Part shown: piece after piece, positions 11,771-20,694 of the stretch
Layout of the letters: each line of letters opens with the position of its first letter
Numbering within the stretch: position 1 is the first letter of the stretch
Source: Novosphingobium sp. NDB2Meth1
GTDB lineage: Bacteria; Pseudomonadota; Alphaproteobacteria; Sphingomonadales; Sphingomonadaceae
DNA: 64,000 nt
Direction: 5' to 3'
NCBI RefSeq assembly: GCF_900117425.1
Contig: NZ_FPEH01000011.1
Location: forward strand, 496,001-560,000
Notes under the pieces: model-generated
The model's input: the letters and a program-made list of their open reading frames with translations, nothing else
What the model was told of the DNA's origin: nothing
Database searches by the model: none
Position numbers and translations under genes: made by a program

Positions 11771-12155
11771 GAAGGACTCTTCACCTTGGTTGCGGGCGCG
11801 GCAGGAACCAGGTGAAGGTTTGCGGAAAATCTCATCCAGCGGCGGGCAAGACCGGCAAGGGCCTTGCGCCGAAATGCTGCATGAGCCGAAAACACTCCAC
11901 CCGGGGCAAGTCGCCACCGGGTTACTTTGACGGCTGACGGCATGGGATGGCCTGTTCCCGATTCGGGAGACTGGACCAAACACAAGAGGGACCCGCGAAT
12001 GGCAGCAAAACCGCCTTCGAGGCCCCACTTGCCGCGCACCGGCAATGTTCAGCTCTGTTGAACCGATCAGCCTGAGGCCTCTCGGGACGGGGGCCCTTAG
12101 GCCGGAACCACCCGCCGGTCAAGCATCAAGCCGCCGGCGGGCCTTGGAGCCGGAC
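11771..12155 (-). promoter_or_regulatory. str operon leader and spacer
   Basis: No gene is supported in this 385-bp stretch. It must hold the promoter and leader of the minus-strand rpsL operon, but I see no sigma-70 boxes good enough to place. An 8-bp inverted repeat CCCGCCGG/CCGGCGGG (12111-12118 and 12134-12141, 15-base loop) lies just beyond the stop of the 12156 gene and may end that transcript; it has no T-run. Confidence 0.45.
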
Positions 12156-12743
12156 CTATTCTGCCGCTTCGGCAAGCGGCGGGTTGTACCGGCGCAGGAT
12201 CGAACCGACCGAATGGTCCAGCATGGCAAGGGCCACGTGAAGCCAATCGTCCATCGCGGCAAGTCCCCGCGCCGACAGGCGGACGAACGTGCGGCGCCCG
12301 TCGCGGCCGTCTTCCTCGCGCTCGACCAGCCCCCGTGCCTCCAGGATGCGCAGCCAGCGCAAGGCCGTGGTCGGCGGGACATTGGCGCCGATGCAGGCAC
12401 TCGTGGTGGGCACCGGCCGCCCCTCGCGCGTCGCGACATAGAGATCGAGCAGGATGTCCCATGTCGGCTCGCCGAACAGGTCCCCCGGCAAATGCCGGTC
12501 ACGGCGGCGGCGGATCGCGTAGGTCTCGCGGGCAAAGGCCAGCAGCGCTTCGGGCGTGATCCGTGCCGAGGCCTCGTGCAGTCCGGCGGCGACCGCGGCG
12601 GTCACTTCGGGCGCAGCAACGCGGCCCGCCTCCCCCATCGGATCGTGCCCGGCTACCGTATCGGTCAGCGAAGCCGGATTGGCACGGCGCAAAGCAGCGC
12701 GGCGGCGGCCACGATCGTGGCGGCGGATGATGCGCGAGCTCAT
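12156..12743 (-). CDS. Winged-helix (MarR-like) transcriptional regulator
   Basis: Predicted DNA-binding regulator of 195 residues. I start it at 12743 (MSSRIIRRHDRGRRRAALRR), where ATGA overlaps the stop of the membrane protein gene by 4 bp. The C-terminal half is a winged helix: GEPTWDILLDLYVATREGRP, then PPTTALRWLRILEARGLVER and the wing EEDGRDGRRTFVRLSARG. The N-terminal 60 residues are basic and Ala-rich with no known domain. It is the last gene of a four-gene minus-strand operon (14343-12156). Target genes are unknown. Confidence 0.8.
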   Translation of the reverse strand: MSSRIIRRHDRGRRRAALRRANPASLTDTVAGHDPMGEAGRVAAPEVTAAVAAGLHEASARITPEALLAFARETYAIRRRRDRHLPGDLFGEPTWDILLDLYVATREGRPVPTTSACIGANVPPTTALRWLRILEARGLVEREEDGRDGRRTFVRLSARGLAAMDDWLHVALAMLDHSVGSILRRYNPPLAEAAE

Positions 12744-13186
12744 ACGAGGCGCCAAGAATGATAGCGGCCAATGCGGCGCTGGCGCTCGACATGCGCCCCC
12801 GTGCCGATTGCCAGCACGATCAGCTGAAACAGGAAAGGCATTTGCGTCATCGTCCAATAGGCTCGGCGGACCATGTCCACTTCCCAGAGCTTTGCGACAT
12901 GGCCAAGCACGACGAGAACCTGTGAGGCAGAGACCCACAGCGGCCAGCCGCGATTGGCGTAGAGCGCCACCCAGAGCAGAGTGAAGAATGCCCAGGTATC
13001 GATCACCAGGTGTCCCGGGTTGACCGTGTACCAGGCCGGATCGCCGAACAGCATATGATTGCCCACATCCAGTGCGAATGTGGAAAGCAGCACCGTCGCC
13101 ACCAGTTGTTCGGGCTCGTCCCCCTTCCGGGCGGCGAACAACACAGTGGCGATCAGCGCTATGCGAAGTATCCAGAGCCACACCAT
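12740..13186 (-). CDS. Small multi-pass inner membrane protein, unknown function
   Basis: A 148-residue hydrophobic protein beginning MVWLWILRIALIATVLFAAR. About five membrane spans are visible: near 3-19, 30-48, 62-80, 86-104 and 118-136. The C-terminus is short and basic (ERQRRIGRYHSWRLV). I recognise no family. It overlaps the winged-helix regulator by 4 bp and follows the 13225 gene after 38 bp, so these products are probably made together and may act in one membrane-linked signalling unit. Confidence 0.75.
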   Translation of the reverse strand: MVWLWILRIALIATVLFAARKGDEPEQLVATVLLSTFALDVGNHMLFGDPAWYTVNPGHLVIDTWAFFTLLWVALYANRGWPLWVSASQVLVVLGHVAKLWEVDMVRRAYWTMTQMPFLFQLIVLAIGTGAHVERQRRIGRYHSWRLV

Positions 13187-13224
13187 GGCGGGTCAGGATT
13201 TCCGATCGGTGGTCTGGATCGACA

Positions 13225-13602
13225 TCACGCGGCCTGGGCCACCGATGCCGGAACCGCATCGATGATGCCTGCGCCTTCAAGGAGTGCAGCCGGCGGACAG
13301 GCATCGTTGCCGCCGCAGGTCTCGACCGAGATCGTGCTGAGCCGGCCATGGACGCGGGCGAGTTCGCCGCCGGCATCGAGGAGGTCCTGCTGGCTCTTGA
13401 GCAGACGCATGAGCGCGTCCTGGCCGAGGAAAGGCGCAACACCCGTTTCACGGCGGGCACCAACCATCGTCTGAAGCAGCTGCGCCTGGCGCACGAGCGC
13501 CTCGTCGAGCGCTGCTTCGGCCTGATGCAGATCGCGGGCGATCCGCAGCTGCGCCACGGCAAGTGGCATCTCAGGCGCTGTCTGGGTAGCAAAAGCGGTC
13601 AT
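13225..13602 (-). CDS. Small helical protein, unknown function
   Basis: The 125-residue product starts MTAFATQTAPEMPLAVAQLR at 13602, just downstream of a good ribosome-binding site (GGAGAG). Most of the chain is predicted helical with many Ala, Leu, Gln and Glu residues (residues 14-90), which could form a coiled coil. Two Cys occur in ETCGGNDACPP. No family is recognised. It is the second gene of the operon headed by the LuxR-type gene, 72 bp downstream of it. Confidence 0.7.
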   Translation of the reverse strand: MTAFATQTAPEMPLAVAQLRIARDLHQAEAALDEALVRQAQLLQTMVGARRETGVAPFLGQDALMRLLKSQQDLLDAGGELARVHGRLSTISVETCGGNDACPPAALLEGAGIIDAVPASVAQAA

Positions 13603-13674
13603 CACTGTCTCTCCATGCCCGGAGCCCTCCCCCGGGCCCACATCTGCCAACAAGATGGAGAGGTTCGCGCCGGT

Positions 13675-14343
13675 TCAGTGTGCGATGATCTGCGACAACT
13701 GCGCAAACATCGCGAGACCGCCCATGACGATCAGGATCAGGAACATGGCGAAGGCCGCAATGGTCCCGAGCCGGAGTAGGGTCCCGTAAGGCCCGTCGAA
13801 CATCTCCGGGAGGACATGATGGTAGGGCTCGGCCAGTGCTTCGTCGCTGCGGTACACGGCCCTTGGCAGTGAACCCCGGCGGCTCGGCGGGCTTTGTATC
13901 CAGTCCGTCCTGTCTTCCCGGATCGGTTCCTGCAGCGCATCTGCCAGCGGCGCGACATCGGAAAAGTCATATACGGCTCGTTCGTATATGGCTGGAACGG
14001 GCGCGGGACCGGCAACAAGACGACGATAGGCCTGCGCCACCTCGCCGCGCGTGGCGACGCCGAGCTTGGCGCGGGCCAGCATGATGCGCTGATCGACCGT
14101 ATGGTGAGAGATACCCAGGATGCGCGATATCTCCTTGGAGGTCTTGTGCTCGATCAGGAGGTCGAGGACGGCACGCTGCTTGTCGGTAAGAGCTGTCAGG
14201 ATACCCTGCGCAATCTCCGATTCGGTCGACTCGGAACGTAATGTACCATCCTGGTCCGCCACTGCCTGCGCTGCCGCAGAACAAGCCGGCTTGTCGGCAT
14301 CCGGCAGGCGCGGCATTGCTAGCTTATGATCCGACTTTCCCAT
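13675..14343 (-). CDS. Membrane-tethered LuxR-type HTH regulator
   Basis: A 222-residue protein with a LuxR/GerE-like helix-turn-helix at residues 52-110. The segment LTDKQRAVLDLLIEHKTSKE is followed by ISRILGISHHTVDQRIMLAR, which has the family spacing. A linker of about 80 residues leads to one hydrophobic span near the C-terminus (LGTIAAFAMFLILIVMGGLA). There is no receiver or ligand domain. The layout suggests a regulator held at the inner membrane by its tail. It heads a four-gene operon divergent from a histidine kinase/NarL pair, and the shared 194-bp region between them suggests related control. Confidence 0.8.
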   Translation of the reverse strand: MGKSDHKLAMPRLPDADKPACSAAAQAVADQDGTLRSESTESEIAQGILTALTDKQRAVLDLLIEHKTSKEISRILGISHHTVDQRIMLARAKLGVATRGEVAQAYRRLVAGPAPVPAIYERAVYDFSDVAPLADALQEPIREDRTDWIQSPPSRRGSLPRAVYRSDEALAEPYHHVLPEMFDGPYGTLLRLGTIAAFAMFLILIVMGGLAMFAQLSQIIAH

Positions 14344-14537
14344 GATTTCTTGTTATGACCCTGAAATCGCCAAACCGGCGGTAAAAATGGATTAAGACTG
14401 GCTTGACCGCAAGAACTACTCAACTTCATCACCTGTTTCGGACCAAATCGTACGAGTGGACATTGCCGACTGTGGCAAAAAATCATATGACTCCTAACAT
14501 AGGTTAAATTAGATATTAACTCCGGAGCAAGGATCGC
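14344..14537. promoter_or_regulatory. Divergent promoter region
   Basis: This 194-bp gap separates the minus-strand LuxR-type operon from the plus-strand kinase operon. It is clearly more AT-rich than the genes on either side (for example TTAAATTAGATATTAA near 14504), as expected for promoters in both directions. A ribosome-binding site, GGAG, lies before the ATG at 14538. I cannot place exact promoter boxes. Confidence 0.45.
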
Positions 14538-16178
14538 ATGAAGCCGCGGATGTTCGCCCGGCGAACCGGCAAGGTTCTCGCAACCAGCCGTGCGGCGATG
14601 GCGCTCGTGTTCCTTGTGGCGCTTCTGATTGATCCCACCACGCCAGGACCTGGCGGTTCGGGCGTTTACATCATGCTGGCTGCCTACCTCGCGGGCGCTG
14701 CGGTGATGATCATGATCGCCTGGCGCAGCTGGTGGTGGGAGTTCCGCCTCGCGCCGTGGGTTCACGGGATCGATACGCTGGCATTTGTCTTCGCGGTCTA
14801 CTTCTCCGAAATCAGCAAGGCGGATTTCAACAGTCCGTTCATGGCGCTCACCGCGTTCCTGCTGATCAGCGCGACCTTGCGCTGGGGCTGGTTTGCTGTC
14901 GCGTGGACAGCGCTCGCACTGATCGGGCTCAATCTCGTGATCGGCACCGGACTGTTCGTCCTCGGCTTCCCGTTCGATCCATACCGCTACGGCCGTCGGT
15001 TGATGTATCTCGGCGTCCTCTCGATCATGATGGTCTGGCTCAGCGGCGAGCAGCGCGGGCCGCGTTCCGCGCCGATGCCGCGCACCCCCGGCACGCCCGG
15101 CGAGCGGCGCAATGCGATCCTCGTGGATACGCTGACCTTCGCGCGCGTCTCACTGCAGGCGCGCGGTGCAGCCATCGCGGTGCCTCACGGCGAGGAGCCC
15201 TGGACCGAATTGCTGCGCGATTCCGGCTATGCGGTGATTGTCGAGCGGCTGGGGCCTGAAGTGCTGGAGGGCTGCTTCGGCGAGCCGGACCGGGCCTCCC
15301 TGATCGACCGCACGCGCGGGCGCCGCATCATCAGCCGCGCCAGTTCCTATCCGATCGCCTTGAATGGCCCGGTCGACGCGCCGCTCGCCGAGCATTGCGG
15401 GGTCAAGGAGGCGATGATCGTCACCTTCGAAACCGCCGCGGGCCCCGGGCAGCTCCTCATCTGGGGCATTCCGGACATGTGCGTCGACGATCTCCCGCTG
15501 GTCGAGACGATCGGCCGCCACCTCAGCACCGAACTCGACCGCGAAGATCTTGCGGAACTGGCGCAGGCCGCGTCCGCCGCCGCGCTGCGTGACGCGCTCG
15601 CGCGCGATCTGCATGACAGCGTGGCGCAATTTCTCGCCGGCACGCTGTTCCGCCTCGAAGCACTTTCGCGCTGGATCCGCGAGGGGCAGGATCCCACCGA
15701 CGAGATCAACGACCTCAAGGCCGCGCTCAGGCGAGAGCAGGGCGAACTGCGCGCGATGATCCAGCGGCTGCGGCGGGGCGAGGAAGGCGACCGCCGCACC
15801 GATCTCATCGAGGAACTGGAAACACTGCTGGGAGAAATGAGCCAGCATTGGCACATCACCGTCCGGCTCGAGGCGCAGATCCGGCCCATGCCGGTATCGA
15901 TCGGCCTTGCCCACGAATTGCGACAGTTGATGCGCGAGGCGATCGCCAATGCCGCCCGCCACGGCAGTTGCAGCGATGTCGCCGTCTCGGTCAGCACCGG
16001 CGGTCCGGGCCTCACCTTGCGGATCGCCGACAACGGCGAAGGCTTCCCCACCGACAGTCCGATCCATCGCCCCCGATCGATCAGCGAACGCGTCGAGGCT
16101 CTGGGCGGAACTCTCTCGATCTGCCATAATCGCCCCGGTGCGGTGCTTGATATCGCTTTGCCCAATAGGATTGCCTGA
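14538..16178 (+). CDS. Membrane sensor histidine kinase, NarX/DesK type
   Basis: Sensor kinase of 546 residues. The first 170 residues hold about six membrane spans. A GAF-like region follows (about 190-335). Then comes a HisKA_3 dimerisation segment with the phospho-acceptor in ARDLHDSVAQFL (His359), and a C-terminal HATPase domain with REAIANAARHG (N box) and IADNGEGF (G box). The stop overlaps the ATG of the response regulator by one base, so the two form a pair. The signal sensed is unknown. Confidence 0.9.
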   Translation: MKPRMFARRTGKVLATSRAAMALVFLVALLIDPTTPGPGGSGVYIMLAAYLAGAAVMIMIAWRSWWWEFRLAPWVHGIDTLAFVFAVYFSEISKADFNSPFMALTAFLLISATLRWGWFAVAWTALALIGLNLVIGTGLFVLGFPFDPYRYGRRLMYLGVLSIMMVWLSGEQRGPRSAPMPRTPGTPGERRNAILVDTLTFARVSLQARGAAIAVPHGEEPWTELLRDSGYAVIVERLGPEVLEGCFGEPDRASLIDRTRGRRIISRASSYPIALNGPVDAPLAEHCGVKEAMIVTFETAAGPGQLLIWGIPDMCVDDLPLVETIGRHLSTELDREDLAELAQAASAAALRDALARDLHDSVAQFLAGTLFRLEALSRWIREGQDPTDEINDLKAALRREQGELRAMIQRLRRGEEGDRRTDLIEELETLLGEMSQHWHITVRLEAQIRPMPVSIGLAHELRQLMREAIANAARHGSCSDVAVSVSTGGPGLTLRIADNGEGFPTDSPIHRPRSISERVEALGGTLSICHNRPGAVLDIALPNRIA

Positions 16179-16804
16179 TGATTCCCGTTCTTGTTGCCGA
16201 TGATCACGGTTTCATTCGTGCCGGTGTCGAAGCCGTTCTGCGCGGCAGCCGGTTCCAGGTCGTTGCCGGCACGGCCAGCGGGGAGGAAACGCTTGCCGCG
16301 ATCAGCACCCACGATCCGTCCATTGTCCTGCTCGATATCAACATGCCCGGAATGAACGGCGTGCAGGCGCTGGAAGCGCTGCGGTCGAAGGGGGACAAGC
16401 GCGCGGTCGTGCTGCTGACGGCGGGGATCAACGATCGCCAGCTGCTCGCGGTGATGCGCGCGGGGGTCGAAGGCATCGTCTACAAGGACGGCGCCGAAGG
16501 CGGCCTCGTCGAAGTGCTCGAGAAAGTCCACGCGGGCGGCAAGGCGATCGATTCCGCCCTGCTCCAGCGCGCGCTCGATCTCTCGTTGAGCGTCGAGACC
16601 GGCGGCCCGCTCGAACGCCTCAACCAGCGCGAGCGCCGGATCGCCCGCCTCGTCGCGCGCGGCATGCGCAACCGCGATATCGGCGCGGAGCTCGGCATCG
16701 GCGAAGGCACGGTGAAGGTCTACCTCCACGCGATGTACCAGAAGCTGGGCATCGAAAACCGCACCGAACTCGCGCTGCTGGCGGTCAACGACCCCGGCGA
16801 GTAA
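16178..16804 (+). CDS. NarL/LuxR-family response regulator
   Basis: Partner of the upstream kinase. The 208-residue protein has a receiver domain (about 1-120) with acidic pocket D8-D9, phospho-acceptor D53 in IVLLDINMPGMNG and a conserved Lys in VYKDGAEGG. A LuxR-type helix-turn-helix follows (about 148-200: NQRERRIARLVARGMRNRDI, then GAELGIGEGTVKVYLHAMYQ). The targets are unknown; the divergent membrane-tethered regulator operon is one candidate. Confidence 0.93.
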   Translation: MIPVLVADDHGFIRAGVEAVLRGSRFQVVAGTASGEETLAAISTHDPSIVLLDINMPGMNGVQALEALRSKGDKRAVVLLTAGINDRQLLAVMRAGVEGIVYKDGAEGGLVEVLEKVHAGGKAIDSALLQRALDLSLSVETGGPLERLNQRERRIARLVARGMRNRDIGAELGIGEGTVKVYLHAMYQKLGIENRTELALLAVNDPGE

Positions 16805-16821
16805 GCCCGGCCCCGGCCCGC

Positions 16822-17664
16822 TCAGGCCGGTTCCAGCACCACTGTTGCCGCCGCCGTATTGCTGATCGGCAGGTGGTAGTTGCGCATCACCATCGCCTGC
16901 GGTGCATCGCCCAGCGCTCCGCGTGCGGCGATCCAGTTGAGGATTTCGACGCCTTGCGTCCCCGCCAGTTCGGCCACTTGCTCGGCCGTCTGGCCGGTAA
17001 GCGCAGCGGGATCATCGGCCAGGTGATCGAGGCAGAAGCGGTCGTAGTCCGGGTTCATGAACCCCGCCCGCGCGCCCTCCAGCTGGTGTGAAAGCCCGCC
17101 GGTCCCCATCACCACGATCCGCTCGTCCCCACGCCAGCTGCGCAAGGCGCGGCCGACAGCCTGCCCCAGCGCGAGGCAGCGCCGCGGTGAGGGCAGCGGG
17201 AACTGCACCGTGTTGATCGCGATCGGCACAAGCTTGACGGGCCACGCCTCGGCATCGGGCCAGGCCAGCTCGAACGGGATCGAGAGCGCATGGTCGACCA
17301 TCATCTTCTGGCAGGTGGTGATGTCGAATTCGGCCTCGACCAGTGTCTCGATCAGATGCCAGGAAAGGTTCGGGTGGCCCTCGAAGCTCTTGTAGACCGG
17401 CAGGCCCCAGCCCTCGTCCGCGTTGTCATACCGCGCGGCTGCGCCGACCGCGAACGTGGGCATGGCATCGAGGAAGAAATTCAGGCCGTGATCGTTGTAG
17501 AAAACCACCGCGACATCGGGGCGGACATCGGCAAGCCACCGCCGCACCGGCGGAAACCCGTCGAAGAAGGGCTTCCAGTAGTCCGCCTGCTGATCGCCGC
17601 GCTGGATCGCGCCGCCGATGGCCGGAACATGGCTGGTGAAGTAACCGCCGACGACCTGTGCCAT
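16822..17664 (-). CDS. ligB: Protocatechuate 4,5-dioxygenase beta (catalytic) subunit, LigB-like
   Basis: Class III extradiol dioxygenase catalytic subunit; the family uses Fe(II) to cleave protocatechuate or related catechols at the 4,5 position. The 280-residue frame starts MAQVVGGYFTSHVPAIGGAI. It has iron-ligand-like histidines in FTSHVPA (H12) and FYNDHGLNFF (H59), and the later segments VVMGTGGLSHQLEGARAGF and NWIAARGALG, preceded by a Glu. It overlaps ligA by one base (TAATG). The true substrate could be gallate or another catechol; no other pathway genes adjoin. Confidence 0.85.
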   Translation of the reverse strand: MAQVVGGYFTSHVPAIGGAIQRGDQQADYWKPFFDGFPPVRRWLADVRPDVAVVFYNDHGLNFFLDAMPTFAVGAAARYDNADEGWGLPVYKSFEGHPNLSWHLIETLVEAEFDITTCQKMMVDHALSIPFELAWPDAEAWPVKLVPIAINTVQFPLPSPRRCLALGQAVGRALRSWRGDERIVVMGTGGLSHQLEGARAGFMNPDYDRFCLDHLADDPAALTGQTAEQVAELAGTQGVEILNWIAARGALGDAPQAMVMRNYHLPISNTAAATVVLEPA

Positions 17665-18107
17665 TACACGCTCTCCCGCTGGCAGTCGGCGGCTAGCCTC
17701 CCGCCCAGATGCAATCCGCCGAGTTCAGGATCGACCCCGGCCCGCGCGGCGATCAGCATGGCCTTGAAATCCGCCACACTGCGCCCGGTCTGGAGCGCAC
17801 CCAGATCCTGCACGTTGAGCCCCAGGATGCCGGCCAGCTTGGCGAGGTAATAGACGTTGCCGCCAGCCGCGAGCATCGCGGGCACATCCCGCGCGGCGAC
17901 CGCAGCGCGTTGCACCTCGGTGAGGCCGTACTTGCGACAATAGCCGTCTTCATCCGCCACAAAGGCCGCGCGGTTGGCTGCGTCGTTGAACGAAAAGCAC
18001 ATGGCGTTGAGCGCAAGGCCACGCATCGCAAGATCACCATCGAACAGGGCTGTGCCGGGGATCGAGCGGCGCAGATCACGCGATGCAGGAGACGATGCAG
18101 GTGGCAT
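17664..18107 (-). CDS. ligA: Protocatechuate 4,5-dioxygenase alpha subunit, LigA-like
   Basis: Small helical subunit that caps the LigB active site. The 147-residue product has the LigA pattern IPGTALFDGD near the N-terminus, AFVADEDGYCRKYGLTEVQR in the middle, and AVAARDVPAMLAAGGNVYYL, matching the family's LARDxxAMIxxGGNVYFL. The C-terminus after GRSVADFKAMLI is divergent from SYK-6 LigA. It is upstream of ligB in one transcript. Confidence 0.83.
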   Translation of the reverse strand: MPPASSPASRDLRRSIPGTALFDGDLAMRGLALNAMCFSFNDAANRAAFVADEDGYCRKYGLTEVQRAAVAARDVPAMLAAGGNVYYLAKLAGILGLNVQDLGALQTGRSVADFKAMLIAARAGVDPELGGLHLGGRLAADCQRESV

Positions 18108-18290
18108 GGGACACTTCTCTCGCCGGAAGGCCGGGATGCCCCGGCATCTCTGCCTAGCAACCCCGACGCGACCGCGAATTGACCGGCGTCAATCCCGCCG
18201 CGCCAATTGTGAAACGCTTGCTTCTAGGCAAAGTTACGTAACGGACAATGCGGATTGCGCCCATATCGCCGCGGCGCCAATCTTGGATCC

Positions 18291-18662
18291 ATGGCCCTGA
18301 CCAATGCCGAGCGGCAGCGTCGCTATCGCCAGAAGCTGAAACTTCGCGCATCGCCGGATGGCGTTGGCGCGCAGGCGCGTGTGGCGGTCGAGCGTGCGGT
18401 GCAGGCGCTCTGGGCCTTTCACCAACGGCCGGGTCCGGGCGGAATCGACTGGTCCGCAATCGATGGGTGCACGTCGCTGGCAGAGTATCGCTCCGAACTG
18501 GAGCGAAGTCCGGGTAATCTGATCCAAGCAGCGCGGGCATTTATCCCCGATTTTGCCGGGCTCACTGCCGATGAAGCGCGCGCCATCGCCGTGGTCATCG
18601 CAATCTCCGATGCGTTGCGCCTTGCTCCCGCACGCGATTACGCCGTCCCCGGGGAAGCTTGA
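18291..18662 (+). CDS. Hypothetical protein with basic MALTNAERQRRYR N-terminus
   Basis: I start this 123-residue protein at 18291. The opening MALTNAERQRRYRQKLKLRA is a recurrent N-terminal motif in small alphaproteobacterial proteins of unknown role and looks like a short basic helix that could contact nucleic acid. The rest is helical and neutral (FHQRPGPGGIDWSAIDGC, ADEARAIAVVIAISDALRLA). No domain is assigned. It is divergent from ligA and upstream of the secretion operon, from which it is separated by 286 bp. Confidence 0.65.
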   Translation: MALTNAERQRRYRQKLKLRASPDGVGAQARVAVERAVQALWAFHQRPGPGGIDWSAIDGCTSLAEYRSELERSPGNLIQAARAFIPDFAGLTADEARAIAVVIAISDALRLAPARDYAVPGEA

Positions 18663-18889
18663 GCCTGGCCCTGCTTCACCGTACAGATTGCGCTATTCCC
18701 TATACCTAACATGCGGTTAATGGCGTTTCTTGTCACCTGAACAACCCTCGAGCCGCCAGTCACGCCGTCGCAGCCTTGATCTCACTTGCGAGTCGATCAG
18801 ATTGCATTCTGGCACGCGGCTAGCATTCCCGTTGCCTAGACGTATTACAGTAACGCAACATCCCTAGGCGGGTCTTCCGCCGATGGGGA

Positions 18890-18905
18890 TGCAAGTGCGC
18901 TTGCA
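18890..18905. promoter_or_regulatory. Small palindrome upstream of the type I secretion operon
   Basis: TGCAAG-TGCG-CTTGCA is a perfect 6-bp inverted repeat with a 4-base centre, 44 bp before the start of the ABC exporter gene at 18949. It could be an operator. The rest of the 286-bp spacer shows an ordinary AT-richer promoter-like sequence but no boxes I would assign. Confidence 0.35.
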
Positions 18906-18948
18906 CGATGCAGTTGTATCAGGTTAGCCGCAAGACGGCAGGGGGACT

Positions 18949-20694
18949 ATGAGCGTAGACAGACAATTCATGCGGCTTTTTGCAGCGCGTTATCGCGGCG
19001 GCATTGTTCTGGTCGCCGTGGCCAGCGTGATGCTCAACGTGCTGGTTTTCGCCGGCTCGGCCTACATGCTGCTCGTTTACGATTCCGTCTTGCCCAGCCG
19101 CAGCGTGCCGACGCTGATCGGCCTGTTTGGCATGCTGCTGCTGGTCTACGTGTTCCAGTCGGTGTTCGAGGCAATCCGGGGCGAGGCTCTGCTGGGCATA
19201 GCCAACGGGGTTCACGACGATCTGTTCGAAGCCGTGCATTATGCCACGGTCACCCGCCCCTTGCGCGCAGGCGCGGACAAGGGCGACGGCCTGCAGTTCA
19301 CGCGCGATCTCGATTCCATTCACACTTTCCTTGCAGGGCAAGGTCCGATTGCACTGATCGACCTGCCGTGGGTGATCATGTTCATGATCGTGCTGTTCGC
19401 ACTGCACTGGTGGCTGGGCGTCACCGCACTGGCCGGTGTGTTCGTCATGGCCGGGATCGCCATCATCTCCAACCGGCGCACCAATGCCGGTTCGCGCGAG
19501 CTTGCCAACATCACCGGCCGCCGCTCCGCTGCTGCCCTGTCCGAAATCCGCTTTGCCGAAAGCGCTTACGCGATGGGCATGCAGGAACGGCTGGTGGCGC
19601 GCACGGCAGGGTGGGAAGGCAATTTCATCGAAGCGCAGTCCTACCTCTCGCGCACGGTCACCCGGCTCGGCGGCGCGAGCAAGGCATTCCGCATGCTGCT
19701 GCAGTCGCTGATCCTCTCGGTCGGCGCGCTGCTGGTGATCGACGGCAAGGCAAGCGGCGGCGTGATCCTTGCCTCCTCGGTGCTTTCGGGCCGCGCACTC
19801 GCGCCGGTCGATCAGGCGATCGCCACCTGGAAAAGCCTCGTCGCCGCGCGCATGGGCTGGGGCCGCATCACGCAGGCCGTCGCCACTTTCCGCAAGCCCG
19901 CCGCGCGCGGTGTCGTGCTGGACCGCCCTTCAAGCGAGCTTTCGGTGCGCGATATCTGGGTCGCGCCGCCGGGCACGCAGCGCTTCACGCTCTCGGGCGT
20001 CTCGTTCAACCTCACGCCGGGGCAGGTGCTCGCCGTGATCGGGCCGAGCGCAGCGGGCAAGACCACGCTGGTGCGCGCGATCCTCGGCATCTGGAAGCCA
20101 AACCGCGGCGAAGTGCGGCTCGACGGCGCAACGCTCGACCAGTGGGATCAGGAAACGCTCGGCAGCTATTTCGGCTATGTTCCGCAGACGGTGGACCTCG
20201 TCGACGGCACGATCGGCCAGAACATCGCACGGTTCGATCCCGATGCGACGTCCGAGGGGATCATGGCGGCGGCCAAGGCTGCCGGGATGCACGAGGTGAT
20301 CCTCGCCCTCCCCGACGGCTATGAGACACCCGTTTCCGCCGGCGCGGTCGAGCTTTCCGCGGGACAGCGCCAGCGCATCGGCCTTGCCCGCGCGCTCTAT
20401 GGCGATCCGTTCCTGCTCGTGCTCGACGAGGCCAATTCCAACCTCGATGCGGCCGGTGACGCGGCACTGGCCAATGCCATTGCCGGCATGCGCGCGCGCG
20501 GCGGCATTGTCATCATGATCACGCACCGCCCCGCCACGCTGGGCCCCGCGACCCACCTCGCAGTCATCAACACCGGACGACTGATGGACTTCGGCCCGCG
20601 CGATGAAGTGCTGCAACGCATGCAGGCGCAGAACGCGCCGGGCCAGGTCAGCGCCGAAGCCAGCAGCAATCCGGCCAGGGAAGCCACAGCATGA
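18949..20694 (+). CDS. Type I secretion ABC transporter (PrtD/HlyB-type)
   Basis: Inner-membrane export ATPase of a type I secretion system. The 581-residue protein has a membrane domain with about six spans (residues 15-310) and no C39 peptidase domain, matching the PrtD class. The ATPase has Walker A GPSAAGKTT, signature ELSAGQRQRIGLARAL, Walker B FLLVLDEANSNLD and the H-loop ITHRP. A good ribosome-binding site (AGGGGG) precedes the start. Its stop overlaps the next gene by 4 bp (ATGA). No secreted substrate gene lies in the operon. Confidence 0.92.
   Translation: MSVDRQFMRLFAARYRGGIVLVAVASVMLNVLVFAGSAYMLLVYDSVLPSRSVPTLIGLFGMLLLVYVFQSVFEAIRGEALLGIANGVHDDLFEAVHYATVTRPLRAGADKGDGLQFTRDLDSIHTFLAGQGPIALIDLPWVIMFMIVLFALHWWLGVTALAGVFVMAGIAIISNRRTNAGSRELANITGRRSAAALSEIRFAESAYAMGMQERLVARTAGWEGNFIEAQSYLSRTVTRLGGASKAFRMLLQSLILSVGALLVIDGKASGGVILASSVLSGRALAPVDQAIATWKSLVAARMGWGRITQAVATFRKPAARGVVLDRPSSELSVRDIWVAPPGTQRFTLSGVSFNLTPGQVLAVIGPSAAGKTTLVRAILGIWKPNRGEVRLDGATLDQWDQETLGSYFGYVPQTVDLVDGTIGQNIARFDPDATSEGIMAAAKAAGMHEVILALPDGYETPVSAGAVELSAGQRQRIGLARALYGDPFLLVLDEANSNLDAAGDAALANAIAGMRARGGIVIMITHRPATLGPATHLAVINTGRLMDFGPRDEVLQRMQAQNAPGQVSAEASSNPAREATA

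Noticed and set aside
12156-13592. A single 478-codon minus-strand frame covering the winged-helix gene and the genes upstream
   Set aside because: Only its last 195 codons look like protein. The upstream part is an off-frame reading of the membrane protein and the 13225-13602 gene, and an ATGA junction at 12743 gives a better start.
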